A stretch of DNA of 64,000 nucleotides from Trileptium ribeirensis (Eukaryota; Nematoda; Enoplea; Enoplida; Thoracostomopsidae): positions 1 through 64,000 of the forward strand of contig JASANE010007194.1 in NCBI GenBank assembly GCA_030248225.1, read 5' to 3'. Within the stretch, counting starts at the first letter, position 1, and each line of letters begins with the position of its first letter. The position numbers and the translations under genes are program-made. The notes beneath the pieces were generated by a model. It worked only from the letters and a program-made list of their open reading frames with translations. It did no database searches and was not told the DNA's origin. This document shows positions 35,036 to 47,621 of the stretch, piece after piece.

Positions 35036-35668
35036 TATGCAGACATTGGCAAAATCATGGTAGTACAATAAAATTTTAAAACACAACAATTCGTGTTTCA
35101 GGACTCATATGAATAAGAAAATTATTCTTAACGCCAATAATCGTGTTAAAGAATAAAGATTATTGGGATCTATTCGGTTATATCCCAGCCCGAACATGGT
35201 CCATTTCAACACACAGCATATAAGTTCCACTCCATTCGTCAAGACGATTCATAAAATATTATTTCAGTCGATCTATACCAAAAGTTTTTATATTTATTGG
35301 GTCCCCAATGTGTTAACGACTTAGTAATAGGCTAAACTTAGGCTTAACCGATTCCGCTGATTTTTGGCCATTCGACTCCGCATGTCAATGTATGGTTCGA
35401 ATTATATATATACATTTATCGAGAAAATTACGGAAAATTTTTGGCACAGAAAAGGCCCATTAGCAACACAAAATAATCGAAAAAAAATTTGTCATAACAT
35501 CGATAGACATGCATAATGTTCGAACTGAGTCGAATGGTAATAAAATTAAAGCCATATCTTCAAAATTGAATGATTTTTCGGGCGAGGGTATAACCGAGAA
35601 GACCCGATTATTTTGAAGTTATATATATACACTTTAACAGACCTCCACTTTTTTGAACAGCCTAATAT

Positions 35669-36043
35669 TTAATTAAACTCTTTGCCTAAATATTCTCCTA
35701 CATATCGGATATTACAATTATTACACGTAATAAGATAAATAATATTTTTGGTATTACAGTTAAAATTACTATTATAGTTCATATTTTGTCTAGATGTGTT
35801 AAAATCTAAGACCCGAAATTTGGCGCTGTTATAAGAACTCGTTTTCGGTTTCATGTAGTTGCATGTAATACATCTTTTAGCGCAGATACTATTGTAAGCA
35901 TAATTAGAAAGTACGGTGGTGATCAACCTCCAATTAAGGTCTAACCCCGAGATAGAGTCCAAGCCATGGTTATATTGGCGTCTGAAATCATCCGAACAAA
36001 AGCGGATTATGTCAACTCGATGTGTTTTTAAGAGCGCAAACAA
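35669..36043 (-). pseudogene. Penelope-like retroelement, GIY-YIG end, truncated
   Basis: Read on minus, the frame shows the Cys pair AKRCITCNYM, then NIIYLITCNNCNIRYVGE, matching the CxxC motif and the start of the GIY-YIG endonuclease domain (family pattern IYLI.C..C...YVGE) at the C terminus of Penelope-like reverse transcriptases. The frame can be extended upstream without a stop to about 36080. It ends a few residues after YVGE, exactly where the palindrome arm begins (about 35690), so the rest of the nuclease is lost. No reverse transcriptase remnant was recognised in the loop. It is non-functional. The family call rests on motif order. Confidence 0.7.
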
Positions 36044-37959
36044 TTTGCCAGGAAATAACAGCCGATGGGACCCCTTTTGCCACGGACACCGACAAATGCC
36101 TGACCTCTCCGCCCGTCGCGTGCTTTAGAGAAGTCAGCATGTCTTTAGTTCAAATATCTGGAGTAGTAATGTACCAGTTAATATCTAATTACACGAGGCA
36201 GTACCGAACCATTGATTTCGTTAAATTTTTCGTTGAACGTGCCTTTCTTGAATATATTCTTACTTATATAAGTAGCATAACGGAAACTTGTTTATTCCTT
36301 GTTCTGGTACATATATAAGTGATCTCTTTCACAGCGAAATTGTGTCACTTTCCAACAAATTTTTAGATAAATGGTTTATTTGTTTGTTCAGCCTACTCGT
36401 AAACATGTGTTACTACCAAGTATTTTGTAATAGTGGAGCCTGGATATTGAATATACAATATTCAGTATTAATCGCAACTAATGATGAGGAATCAAATCAC
36501 ACAGGCAATACAAGCTTATCGACAGTACACTTCTTTTAATTTATGTTATATACTGTTTGTAATTAAATTTGGAGATTTGCTGTGGCCTACTATGTGGTTG
36601 CTATTGTAGGGGGGACCCAAATCTGCCTGCACCCCAGGCTGCTGCGGTCGCCCCGCCATAGTTTGGTGGCCCTCAATTCTGTGTTGCCTCGAAAACTAAT
36701 AACGCCTCAAATCTTTTAATGTCGACCGTTTATAATTATTGTTTTTGTTCGTGTAGTATATATATAGTCTACGTTTAGGGATTAAAACTGGCTTCTCAAG
36801 ATTGGGTGGGCTGTCATTTTTTCGGTACAACCTCGCAGAAAAGGCAAAATTTTTTCTTCCCGCGGTAACAGCTCCTTGGCAAAATTTCTCATAATTCAAT
36901 TGGCAAGCATCTCCTAGTTGACATAAAAATTGGCAAAATTTTTTACAAAAACCCTCTCTGAAGTTAAAAATTTCAACAAGAAAGGATGAAAAGTTGCCTT
37001 TAACATCAATAAAGGCGTTTTTGCACCGTTGCTAATTTCATGTATTTAACAGTTTGAGATTATTTCGCTGACAAAATCAAATTTTGAAAGTTCTTAAATT
37101 CCGACCCTTACAGTTCAAGCCAGGGTCCAAAGTTCACGCCCTGACAAAATTGGGAGTCCCCCGGTTCCGAACCAGGGCACCCGGTTCAAGTCGACTGGCA
37201 AAATTTTCATCGAAAAGAGAAGCCAATGAAATGATTTAAAACCTGTCATTTTTTCATTTGCTAAGAGTTATGGTCGTATAGTATCCGACTGCCAAATAAT
37301 TGTAATAAAACTTATACCTTCTTCATTGTGCCTCCGCAAATTTGTAGCCCATGGTTCTTGAATTTTGAAATTCTGCTTGCAGCCAATTGAAGTTAACGGG
37401 TGCAAGCTCTCCATGGGTAGTGATGTCATTGAAGTGGTGTGGAGCTTTGCATCGATCTATACCGTTGGAATTTTTTTGACTAGAGCTGTACATTCACAAA
37501 ATGTTTTCCAAACTTTAATGTGGAACTCAGAGTTTCCCAAAGATGCCTTAACATATATCTAATCACGAGGTGAGCAAAAACTGCCTTTAAAAATGAACCT
37601 CAGCAATTTTAATACATCGTTGGATAAAAAATATTATGTGAAAACAGATTTTTGCTTAGCCGTTCCGGACTATGGGCCGATCCGAACTGAAAAATTTGCT
37701 CAGGTTGCATCACTATGGGGCTATAAGCGCATGGTCCACCCTGTTGAGAAACACTTAGCGCGAACCCATGGATGAGGCTGGTGCTAGATAACCTTTTTCA
37801 GTTTTAGGTTGTTCGCTACGGGTTTCCCTACGATCCACAGTGTATCGCTTACGATCCTGTTCAAAAGCTTCTGGCTATTGGCAACAAGAGCGGCGCAATC
37901 AGGATGTAAGTGTTTATAACTTCTTTCTCTAATTAGGTGTATAATGTAGGAGTATATTT
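36044..37959. other. Loop of second palindrome
   Basis: Single-copy sequence between the arms apart from the Penelope fragment and a copy of the GGCAAAATTTT repeat. Open frames at 36022-36318, 37365-37562 and 37593-37775 have no recognised family. Confidence 0.5.
36836..37230. repeat. GGCAAAATTTT dispersed repeat, loop copy
   Basis: Recurring GGCAAAATTTT words, a GACATAAAAATTGGCAAAAT core, then GTTGCCTTTAACATCAATAA. It matches stretches at about 32040-32400 and 34095-34390, their mirrors (about 41225-41600 and 39255-39555), and 54480-54830. Confidence 0.6.
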
Positions 37960-38610
37960 AACAAAAGAGTTCGAATGAATAATTAGGCTGTTCAAAAAGT
38001 GGAGGTCTGTTAAAGTGTATATATATAACTTCAAAATAATCGGGTCTTCTCGGTTATACCCTCGCCCGAAAATAGTCAATTTTGAAGATATGGCTTTAAT
38101 TTTATTACCATTCGACTCAGTTCGAACATTATGCATGTCTATCGATGTTATGACAAATTTTTTTCGATTATTTTGTGTTGCTAATGGGCCCTTTCTGTGC
38201 CAAAAATTTTCCCAATTTTTTTCTCGATAAATGTATATATATAATTCGAACCATACATTGACATGCGGAGTCGAATGGCCAAAAATCAGCGGAATCGGTT
38301 AAGCCTAAGTTTAGCCTATTACTAAGTCGTTAACACATTGGGGACCCAATAAATATAAAAACTTTTGGTATAGATCGACTGAAATAATATTTTATGAATC
38401 GTCTTGACGAATGGAGTGGAACTTATATGCTGTGTGTTGAAATGGACCATGTTCGGGCTGGGATATAACCGAATAGATCCCAATAATCTTTATTCTTTAA
38501 CACGATTATTGGCGTTAAGAATAATTTTCTTATTCATATGAGTCCTGAAACACGAATTGTTGTGTTTTAAAATTTTATTGTACTACCATGATTTTGCCAA
38601 TGTCTGCATA

Positions 38611-41600
38611 TTAGGGAGTAACCGGAATTCCTGTTCAGGCGAAAATGGTGTTCCGGTTCCGCTTCCAGCAAAAGGTATATAAAAACCATACCGGAACTAA
38701 AATTATGTTAAAAAGTTTTCCAGATTTTTTGCTCCAGCTGTGGTATATCACCATAGTGATCAAGTTCTAATATTAACTCAGGTATAAAGTGAATAGGACA
38801 AATAAATGCAGTAGGAATTTTTAGTTGTGACCCTCAGGTATTGTTCATGTTGAGCTTATGTTGCAAAGCAAAGACAAGCTGATTTTTGTAGTGATTGTTT
38901 TACCAATACAGATGATCATCGGTTCATGAATTGAACACAACTTGATATGCAACAGAGTATGGATTGATTAAAAGCACTTAGGCCGGAACTTTTAAACTTG
39001 AATACTGTACCACAACATGCATAATAATTCTGAGTATTTTACAATGATATAAGCTTGACTAACAGAAATTACCTCAACCACAACCCAGTGATCTAGTAGT
39101 TTTTGTAAGTCAGTATACATTGGAGTAAAGTTCCACATCTGCAGAATAGCCACAAACTGCATTGTTTTAATGAACTGTATTTAGTGAAACGTTCAGTTCT
39201 TTTGTTTCAGGCACGGATAAACCAATAATTTCTTGCTTTATACGGAATAACACGAACCAAACATATGTCTAATACATGGCTTTCCATTCTCTGAAAATTT
39301 TGCTAGGGGTATTTTGCCAAGAGAAAAACGGTAAAAAATCCAAAACGCTTTTGATGGAGAGAAAAAACGGGTTTGAAGCAAATTTTGAAATTTACGAAAT
39401 TTTTTTTTTTAGATTCAAGACGGGATTTTCAAGTTTTTACCGAGCGTAAGCAAAAAAATTTGCCGAAAGACGATGAACCGCGGGAGCCCAAAATTTTGCT
39501 AAGGGCACGAACCGGGGGCATTCCTTTTTTGCCAAGAGGCACTTAAAAATGGTAGGCCAACCCGCACACCCCATAAATTTAAAGTGCCCAGAAATGAAGA
39601 GAGGCCATAGGAGACAGAGCGAAATGGTCTACTCTACGCTCCATGCATTGCAAACATATTCAATGCGACTCAGTTTAAATAGGGATGTGTTGTGGAAGAT
39701 ATTTTGGTTCTTTTCCATTATCCCCCCCCTAGCCCGCGTTTGCCCAAAAATGGTCAGATTCAGGAAATTTTGGTATTTTTGTGATCCTGGTGACATCCCC
39801 TGATCATTCCAACCAAACATCGAATTTTTAAAATTTAAATTTTTTTCGATTTTTTCGGGTCTCAAGAATCCCCTTTGTGAACCCAAAAATTTTTTCTTAA
39901 AAATTGGACTTTTACCCCCAATTCGAAGCAGCTTGACGAGCTGAATCGAATGATGTTATTGAAGCCAGCTCATTCCACTCGTGAGTGAAGCGAGGGAGTG
40001 GAACGAGAATTTTCAATTTTGGCTCTGGAGGAGGGGTTGAGGAGGTCCTGTCTGTGTGTGTCTGTCTATGTGTGTCTGTCGCACCTGGATCTCGATATCG
40101 GTTGAGCTGATTTTGATGCAAGATAGCTCATTCGAACCACAATGGTCGATTTAGGTGTAGTGACGGAACCCGATTTTTGAATTTTTTCCCGTGGGAAAAG
40201 TTATGGGGCAAAATGACGTCATTTTGGCCCATTTTTCAGGCACCCCTCCACTTTTTGCGACTTTTCTCAATAAGTAAACGAGCTATCCGCAAACTAATAG
40301 GCCTATTCCATGTAGCTTAACCAGGGCTTTCCAATGATATATAAAAAGTTTTTCAACTACTTCCCAATCTGGAGTCTATAAGCTTATAGTTGGCGCTAAA
40401 TTTCATATTTGGTGAAAAGTCGTGGGAAATGCACCTAAATGTGTATTTTTTGTTGCTTTTAGTGTCTTATATGGGGCTTTATGGGCCAACAAGCTCATTG
40501 TGAGTGTCAAAAAATATTGTGTGGCAAATATTTTTCACACTTCTGCTTCATACTTGGTATGAAAAATGAAATTTTTTTAAGTGTCGGTTTGAATTTTTTA
40601 AAGTTCTTTTCACGGTCAATTTAGAGTTCTATTGAATTATTAAATTGTTAGTTGATTGTTTTTGTACTCGTTGTATGGTGCTTTGTCTACTGCATACGTT
40701 GGCTATCTAAAGAGGTTGGCGTAACTATGACTCATCACTCAGGGTTTATATAATGCTGCACCTTCGTACTGTGTGTAGGCTTTGTTTGTGTGTGGTTTCT
40801 ACAACAGACTTCGGGGGATTGTTCTCATCACTCGAATTCTGGCTCGCAAGCGAGCTTCACTAGTCTTTAACGAGGTCCGGTAACCGGTTCCTAAGTTATC
40901 CCTTTGGACCCGAAAAAAATTTAAATTTTAAAAATTCGATTTTTGGTTGGAATGACCAGGGGAGATCTCGAGGATCACAAAAATACCAAAATTTCCAGAA
41001 TCTGACCATTTTTAGGCAAACGCGGGCTGAGGGATAATGGAAAAGAACCGATATTTTTTGCTGCGGCGGACAAAAACACCGACAGACGCAGCTTGGTTCA
41101 TAAATAAATAATTGCTTCCTCAGCGCCTTCAAAGCAACAAAGAGACAATAATAGTCGACCCAATACATTAAATTCAACGTAAAATTTATTTTTAAACAGA
41201 CTTTAGTTAAAATTTTACAGATTTTACTCCATTCGCTGACATTTTTGCAACGGGCCATGAAACGGGGGGGGGGGCACCGAATTCTGACAGGTGGTGGGAA
41301 CTGGGACCTCCCCGTAACTTCAACAGGGAAAGTGTCGAAATATTTAAATTTAATATTTTTCAGCGAAAAAAGTTAAAATTTATTAATACATAGCCTCCGA
41401 AACGGTGAAAAACGTTTTTATTGAGGTTAAAAGCAACTTGTCAACCAATTTTAGTCAGACTTTAACTTCGGAAAGTGATCTTTGTAAAATAAAATTTGTT
41501 AATTTTTTTATGTCATCTGGGGGTGTTTTTACGGGGGGGGGTCCACAAATTTTGCTAGGGTGCTTTTTGCACGGGGAGCCAAAACTTTGCTAGAGGGCCA

Positions 41601-42050
41601 ACTGGAGTTCACCCATTTTTCCCCACCTCTCCACTTTGCTGAAGCCTGTTTTAATATATATACAGTACTTGTCAAAAATGACCGCCGCATTTCGAGCGAG
41701 CGAGTTCGAGCGAGTCTCTAGCGAGCCACAAACGAGTGGCCTGCTCGAGATTTCGAAACTATTTAAATTAATAGAAAATTCTATTTTTAGAACAAATTTA
41801 TTTCGAGCGAGTCGCGAGCGAGCGACAGTCATTTTTGGCGGGTACTGTATATAGTATGTACCTTCATTTATTTTACTATATATAAATTTCGAAGACCATG
41901 TTTCGGAACCGGTTTAAATGGACAGTTCCGTTTCCGGCAATTCTCTGCTTGTTATCAAACCTACATTGCAGTGAGTAAACGGAATCGACATTAGCAGAGC
42001 CGAAACCGAAATTGTAAATTGTCGGAAACGGAACCGAAATCGGAACTTGA
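38611..42050 (+). mobile_element. CCGG-ended TIR element B, right-arm copy
   Basis: Mirror of 31590-35035. It starts TTAGGGAGTAACCGGAATTC and shares the internal words GACAGAGCGAAA and CGCTCCATGC with element A. Its right part also matches A (TTTCGAAGACCATG and AAATGGACAGTTCCG near 41885-41940). Nested insertions are as in the left copy. Confidence 0.5.
41663..41847. mobile_element. Tc1/mariner-type MITE, right arm
   Basis: Mirror of 31795-31979, again flanked by TA. Confidence 0.75.
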
Positions 42051-42366
42051 TTTCAACTATAAGCTAAAATAAAAACAATAGTGTTAATGAGCCTTAACGT
42101 TGGGTATATGAGTTATTTATCCAGCTAAATACTTTGGTTTTAATCTTTCAAAGGTGTATTGACCATGTCGTTACCGATGTGCTTCATGGGGCTATAAATG
42201 TTAAAGTTTGGCAAGAAAATTCTGAAAACTTGGGATTCTTCTATTAATTATACGTTGAGGGGTAGATGTGTGTAACGATACGATGAATAGAGTTATTTTA
42301 CTTACGTCGAAAGCAGCAATTCCGCAAGTTCTAGAGCCCTACGACCTACAATTTTTCTTAAATTAT

Positions 42367-42736
42367 ACTGGCCTGTCCACAGGCAGTGGGGGAGCCCCAC
42401 TTTCCAAATCCCCCATGTTCGTGAGATTTTCCCCCATGTCCGCCCGCCATTCGGCCGAAACCCTCATGTTCAACTAATTCCAAAAAATTTTTATGTCTAA
42501 AAATTTATGTTTTTTGTTTGTAAATTGGTTTTTTAACATTAATTACCACTATTTATAATGCTAAAATATCGTTTTTAGCTTGGAAATACATTCAAGGTAG
42601 TAAAAATGCATGAAAATATGGAAATATTTAGTATTTTTAAGCAAAAGTTACCCCCCGCCACTTTAAATTTCCCCCGAGAATGAACATGGGCCCCCCGAAG
42701 TCCCCCCACTTTTCGGAAGGCTGTGAACAGGCCAGT
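42367..42736. mobile_element. MITE with ACTGGCCTGT ends, right arm
   Basis: Mirror of 30905-31275 with the same terminal repeats. Confidence 0.65.
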
Positions 42737-44400
42737 TATATAAATTTATTTAAAGTTGTGATTTGGAAATTTCGAATATTTCCAACAAGCCTTGTTTAGT
42801 TATTAGGTTAGCACGAACTATTCTAGCATATTTAAAGGAAAAATCTTGCCGGAAGTAACCGCAAATTTTCCAACCTGCACCAGGAAATCGCAACGCGAGC
42901 TGTTTTGAAATCTTCTCAATGGGTCTTGTCTTTTTCAGTCTGAAAAATTCAACATGAAAATGCGTGTAACATTGTCGCGTGCATTTTAGAATTAACAGAA
43001 AAACACATTTGTTTTTCGACATTCATGCTCCCGCACAGTAAGTAGGGCTCGCCATTACCACGCTTGTAATAACAAAATTACTAATATCCAGAAAATTACA
43101 TCCATTGTGTCTCTCAATGCACTGGTGGTGTATCGTTGCCTTTCTGTGTTTAGCAAGGGTTTAAAAGACTATCAACATTCGTGCCGTTTCCCCTGACCGG
43201 GCGAATTGAAGCTGTTAGACAATGCTTGTCAATGTGAAATACGTACTCGGCATCGCTCGCTATATGGTGTAGTTTTAACGAATATGGGAGAAATAACCGA
43301 TAGACACATTTTGGCAGTAGATATTTGTCGAAGATACTAAGCAAAAATCGTTAGGCTGTAACTTAAACGACGACAAAGCTAACACGTTATCGACCACATA
43401 ATACATAAGACATACATATATAATGACTGTTTGATTGCCTAGCGTTACCTCTATGTCCTTTACAATGATTAGCTGACATTTTTGTGGACAAATTTGTGTT
43501 GGGAAGTTAAACGAGCTAATCAAAGGTACCTGAGCGGCGAACACAAAGGCAGAATATATTTTATTTTATACAACTAGCGCCAAGAATATTGTTGCAATTT
43601 TGATTTAGCTTGTCAGCTAATTTTGATTATAGAATGCGAAACTTTTATGAAAAATTTGGCCCTGCAGATATCCAATAGGCGTAAAACCGGAGCTTCGATT
43701 CCGGCAAAAATTAGTCAGAACCCGAGTTTTACCGGAATCTAGACCAGAATCCGTGTTTTGCTACGTTGTTATGTCATAAGTCTACGGCGGTTTTATAAAA
43801 TACCAGAATATATATAATCAATCTGCGAAAGTTAGCATATTGCATTCAATACATTTTGGTCAATGGCGACCACGCATTTAACTGACATGGTAGATCTGTA
43901 GGCATAGCGCATCACGTTTTCTCGTACTCCTGCTGGAACTGTGGGCTAAATGTAGACTATGTTTGAAGCTTCGGCAGCTAAATATATATATATAATATAA
44001 TATTTTGTTTTCACTAAATGTATGTTTGCTTCCGATTACCATAACAAATTTTGTTTTCCTCTCGTGTTATCTGTAAAGATACACCCAGCCTCCATGCTTA
44101 TGAAATGAAATTTACTAATTGAAATTCATCCAGTATGTTCACATCTTTTTACGGATATTACAACAGGGAAAGAAGTTGGTATAAATATTTTGTCTAAGTG
44201 TCAAAACAGATGTTCATGAATCATTTACTTTCAATTGCGATGATGTGGCCGTTTTTGGCCTACTTCCCCGTTTCCTAAGGGTTCCAGGAGGTACCTCCAT
44301 GACAAGGTTTTTTTCAAAATTCATGCTGTGCTAAAGTGTGTTTTTTGAAATTTACCTGTGTTTTTAATTAACCCGCAAATACCCAAATACCCTGTTTCAG

Positions 44401-44487
44401 CGTTATAGAGAAGGTCATGCAATGAGTAGTGTTACAGTATTTAGTGAAGAAGAAATTGAGTCTGGTATTGCTGCCTGGGAAAATTAG
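44401..44487 (+). CDS. Exon-like frame, right arm copy
   Basis: Same 28-codon frame as 29152-29238 after the CCCTGTTTCAG acceptor, ending TGGGAAAATTAG. Both arms keep the splice acceptor, the frame and the stop, and a codon difference is silent. Upstream, the open frame 44185-44335 (containing FTFNCDDVAVFGLLPRFLR) also looks coding but cannot be linked with confidence. No function can be proposed. Confidence 0.3.
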   Translation, partial: RYREGHAMSSVTVFSEEEIESGIAAWEN

Positions 44488-45442
44488 AATGATGGCACCT
44501 CCATGTTCAATGCAGATGTACCGCAGTTATAAACATGGCCAGTTTATAAGCATTCAGCGTTGAAAAATTTTTGTTTTTGTAGTCTTTTAATTAAACTCTT
44601 CAGGTGTGCTAAATTTTGTGTTTTTCGAAATTAGGTGTTTTCACTGTTTTTGCACTAAGAAGAACACAAAACAATCCCGCTGCATGATGCTCCAAGGTTC
44701 ATTAAGACGTTAACAACTATCTTGTCGTTGATAACGAAATCAAAACATTGATAGGGGAAACTCGTGATACTTCCTCTAATATCACGGTTATTGACGAGTA
44801 TGTAGGCAGTACTCACCAAAAAACCTTGGTAATGTAGCCGATACTCCTCAGAGAACTTTGCGAAGGTATCACTTGGAAATACTTGCTCAAGGGTTGCCTG
44901 AAAACGATGACATCATCGGCCAAGGAAAAACACAGCAGTATGACCGACCGTCAATACTTTTCTACAAAGTTTCTTTAGAGACTCTTGGTGTAATTGGGCG
45001 ACTTATTTTCGGCAATGTTGGCGTAGAATTGCTATTGTAACTCATGATATATACATTTTTAGCTTTGGAAGACCGGGCGTTGATTTTTATTTGCAACACG
45101 ATTCTCATGTTGGCGTTAAACAGCTGTTGTTCCTTGTTAACGAAGTAAGTCAAGCCATTGCAAATATGTGGTTGACATTATAGCATTAGTGACTGTATTA
45201 CCAATTATGAGAATGAATTATTAATAGAAAAAGTAGACTCTCATCGTTTTTAATATGTTAGATGTTTTTGTCTATTTTGTTCATTTTAATTAGAGTTATA
45301 ATGAGAATGAAATGATGAAAATTTTCGTTTGATTTCGTTTGTTTTTGGTTCAACGAAGTTTGAATGCGCTATAATAAATAATTGGTTGCGATTAAAAATG
45401 TTGTCTAATCGTCTAATGGAGTACTAATAGTTGTCGTCTAAT

Positions 45443-46199
45443 CAGTGGCGAGGCCAGCCCTCTGAATTTGGGGGGGGGCTATAGCCCTACGACCGTTCAC
45501 TTCTTACTCAACACATTTAATTAGCGTATCTACTGATAAAAAATCTTGATTTATTAATTTCAAATAAGTTTATTCTATTTGCTCGTCCGTTTGAATAACA
45601 TTAATCAATAAATAACAGACAATAGGAAGTTTACTGTGAACTGAAATATGCTTAAAACAGATCGATAACACATAAAAAGGCACTAACGAACCGTATGACT
45701 AGTGTTGCTCTTTCACTGAGCACGGTATGACACTATTTCTTTTATTTCACACTGTAATTTTTCACCCTTAATGTTCAGGGATACCTCGAGAAGCATGCAA
45801 AGGCTTGAGTTAACTCTCGATATTTAGGGCTTTGACCCTTAAGTTTGAAGACCAAGTCACTCTTTGTACGTTTTAGGGTCACCCTGAACATTTTGTTCTC
45901 AAACTCGTTTGTTCAAAACAACAAATATATTTATACGAAATATTCACTCGCATTATTATAACAAAAACATATCTCATATACAACTATTAACTTTTTATAT
46001 CGGAACAGACAGTGTGTTCGTATGCTGGAGTGTGTACGCTTGCGTTCGTTGGTTGTTGCGTGAAGCTGTCAAGATTGTTGGTGGGGCGAAAAATGTGGGA
46101 ACTGAAAAATTTGGGGGGGACTAATCCGTTTCAATTCGGGGGGCTAGATTTTGAATTTGGGGGCTTAGCCCCCCAGCCCCCACCCTAGCCTCGCCACTG
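45443..46199. mobile_element. hAT-type MITE, long form, right arm
   Basis: Mirror of 27416-28197. Flanks CGTCTAAT (45435-45442) and TGTCTAAT (46200-46207) match at 7 of 8, a better-preserved 8-bp target duplication than in the left arm. Confidence 0.8.
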
Positions 46200-47082
46200 T
46201 GTCTAATTTAACGAATCTCGATCGATCGATTTGCTATATCGTTAGATTTCGTTTGCACTAGATTTTATATACACCTAATTCTGCTTGTAACTGTAGATCT
46301 AAAACAACAGACCCAATATAGATTTAGAAAAATTCAACATTCAATGGTTGGTGCATTATGTTCTTGTTTGACGCAACATTATTTTGACATATATCTCCGG
46401 AATGAGTGTTTCGTGAAAAATATAGTGACAGTTTCCAGTTAGTTCATTGATGAAACCAAGTTTGCTGAATAATTTCTGTTATACAACTGAGGCTAAAACC
46501 CAAAATGATTTAGTTCAAGGCGGAGCCAACTTAATTTATATTCTCTGTGCCGGGATTCCGGCATGGCTTCTCAAATCGAGGCGCTAGTTTGCCGTCAGTT
46601 ACGACTCCAATAAAGAGGAAAGACCTATTATAGTGGCTGCAGGGGAAAAATTTGTTAATCCAATAACGCCGTCTACGCCTGACGAAAGATCTTAAAATCA
46701 AATTCTAAATGTCGCTTTTAACAAGTTGTTTCTTTTGATGTCTTTTGTTGGTATTTTTGAATTTCCATTTCAAAATAGCTTTTTTCGTTGTCGGCAAATC
46801 TCGGGGTCACTATCTGATCAGTGAATTTGTCAAGTTTAACGGGCAGATATCGCTGATAGGTATCGCATTGAGCAATTAGGAATCATAAATAATGAAAAAT
46901 AGAAATTCGAGAACTGTTTGTTGAGAAGTCATCTAAGGTTATAAATTAGGTTATAGCTGTATAGATTATAGCAACTATCTCGTATTAATCATACTATCAT
47001 GATTAATTTGTCGTTGGCTACTTCACATTTGAGTTCTCCAAAGTGCCAAAATTGTAGCTAGCGACATGATCTGGTTCGGAAT

Positions 47083-47120
47083 TATTCGGCTCCCAGTTCG
47101 GAATTGCTGGGAGCCGAATA
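47083..47120. repeat. Perfect 14-bp hairpin, mirror copy
   Basis: Mirror of 26489-26526 with stem and loop lengths unchanged, although nearby bases in the two arms have diverged. Confidence 0.85.
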
Positions 47121-47621
47121 TACTTAGGGCGACTCCTCCAGCTCATATGGAGGTCATCACAGCTTAACCGAAGGCAACATAATGATGTAACCAACAGAAA
47201 AAGTCAAAAATGTCTTACTTCGCAATGGATTATAATTATTGTGCTTACTAAAAAGGGAAATTTTAGTGATTTTTAGCCCCGCAGAATTTGAGTATTTTTA
47301 GCCAAAATTGGGAAAAATCGCATATTTTTTGGCCCATCAGGCAAAAATTTGGTTATTTTTAGTCGAGCAGGCAAGTACCTGGGGACATGAACTTGGGGAG
47401 GCGAAAATTTACCTGTGTGCATGAACTTGGGTAAACCTCGGGCGAGGGCGAAATACCTGGCAGATCCTCATATTTGGAGAAGCCAGCATATGTTGACAAG
47501 TTCTAAAGTTCGTCATACAAATTTTCGGAATTAGTTATCAGCATTTGGTAGTTGACAATTTCCTATAGCAAGTACTAGCTCTAATCTGAACTCTTAGTAG
47601 TGTTTGATATATTTATATATA

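Larger units (their letters stand above)
24920..35690 (+). repeat. Second giant palindrome, left arm
   Basis: About 10.7 kb that reappears inverted at 37960-48664 (mirror positions sum to about 73590-73650). Near the loop the arms look almost identical; for example, 33524-33733 and 39912-40121 give identical 69-residue frames. Near the outer ends many substitutions appear (compare 25300-25360 with its mirror near 48250). Contents: TIR element A, a hairpin, a hAT MITE, an exon-like frame, a small MITE and TIR element B with a Tc1/mariner MITE inside. Confidence 0.95.
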
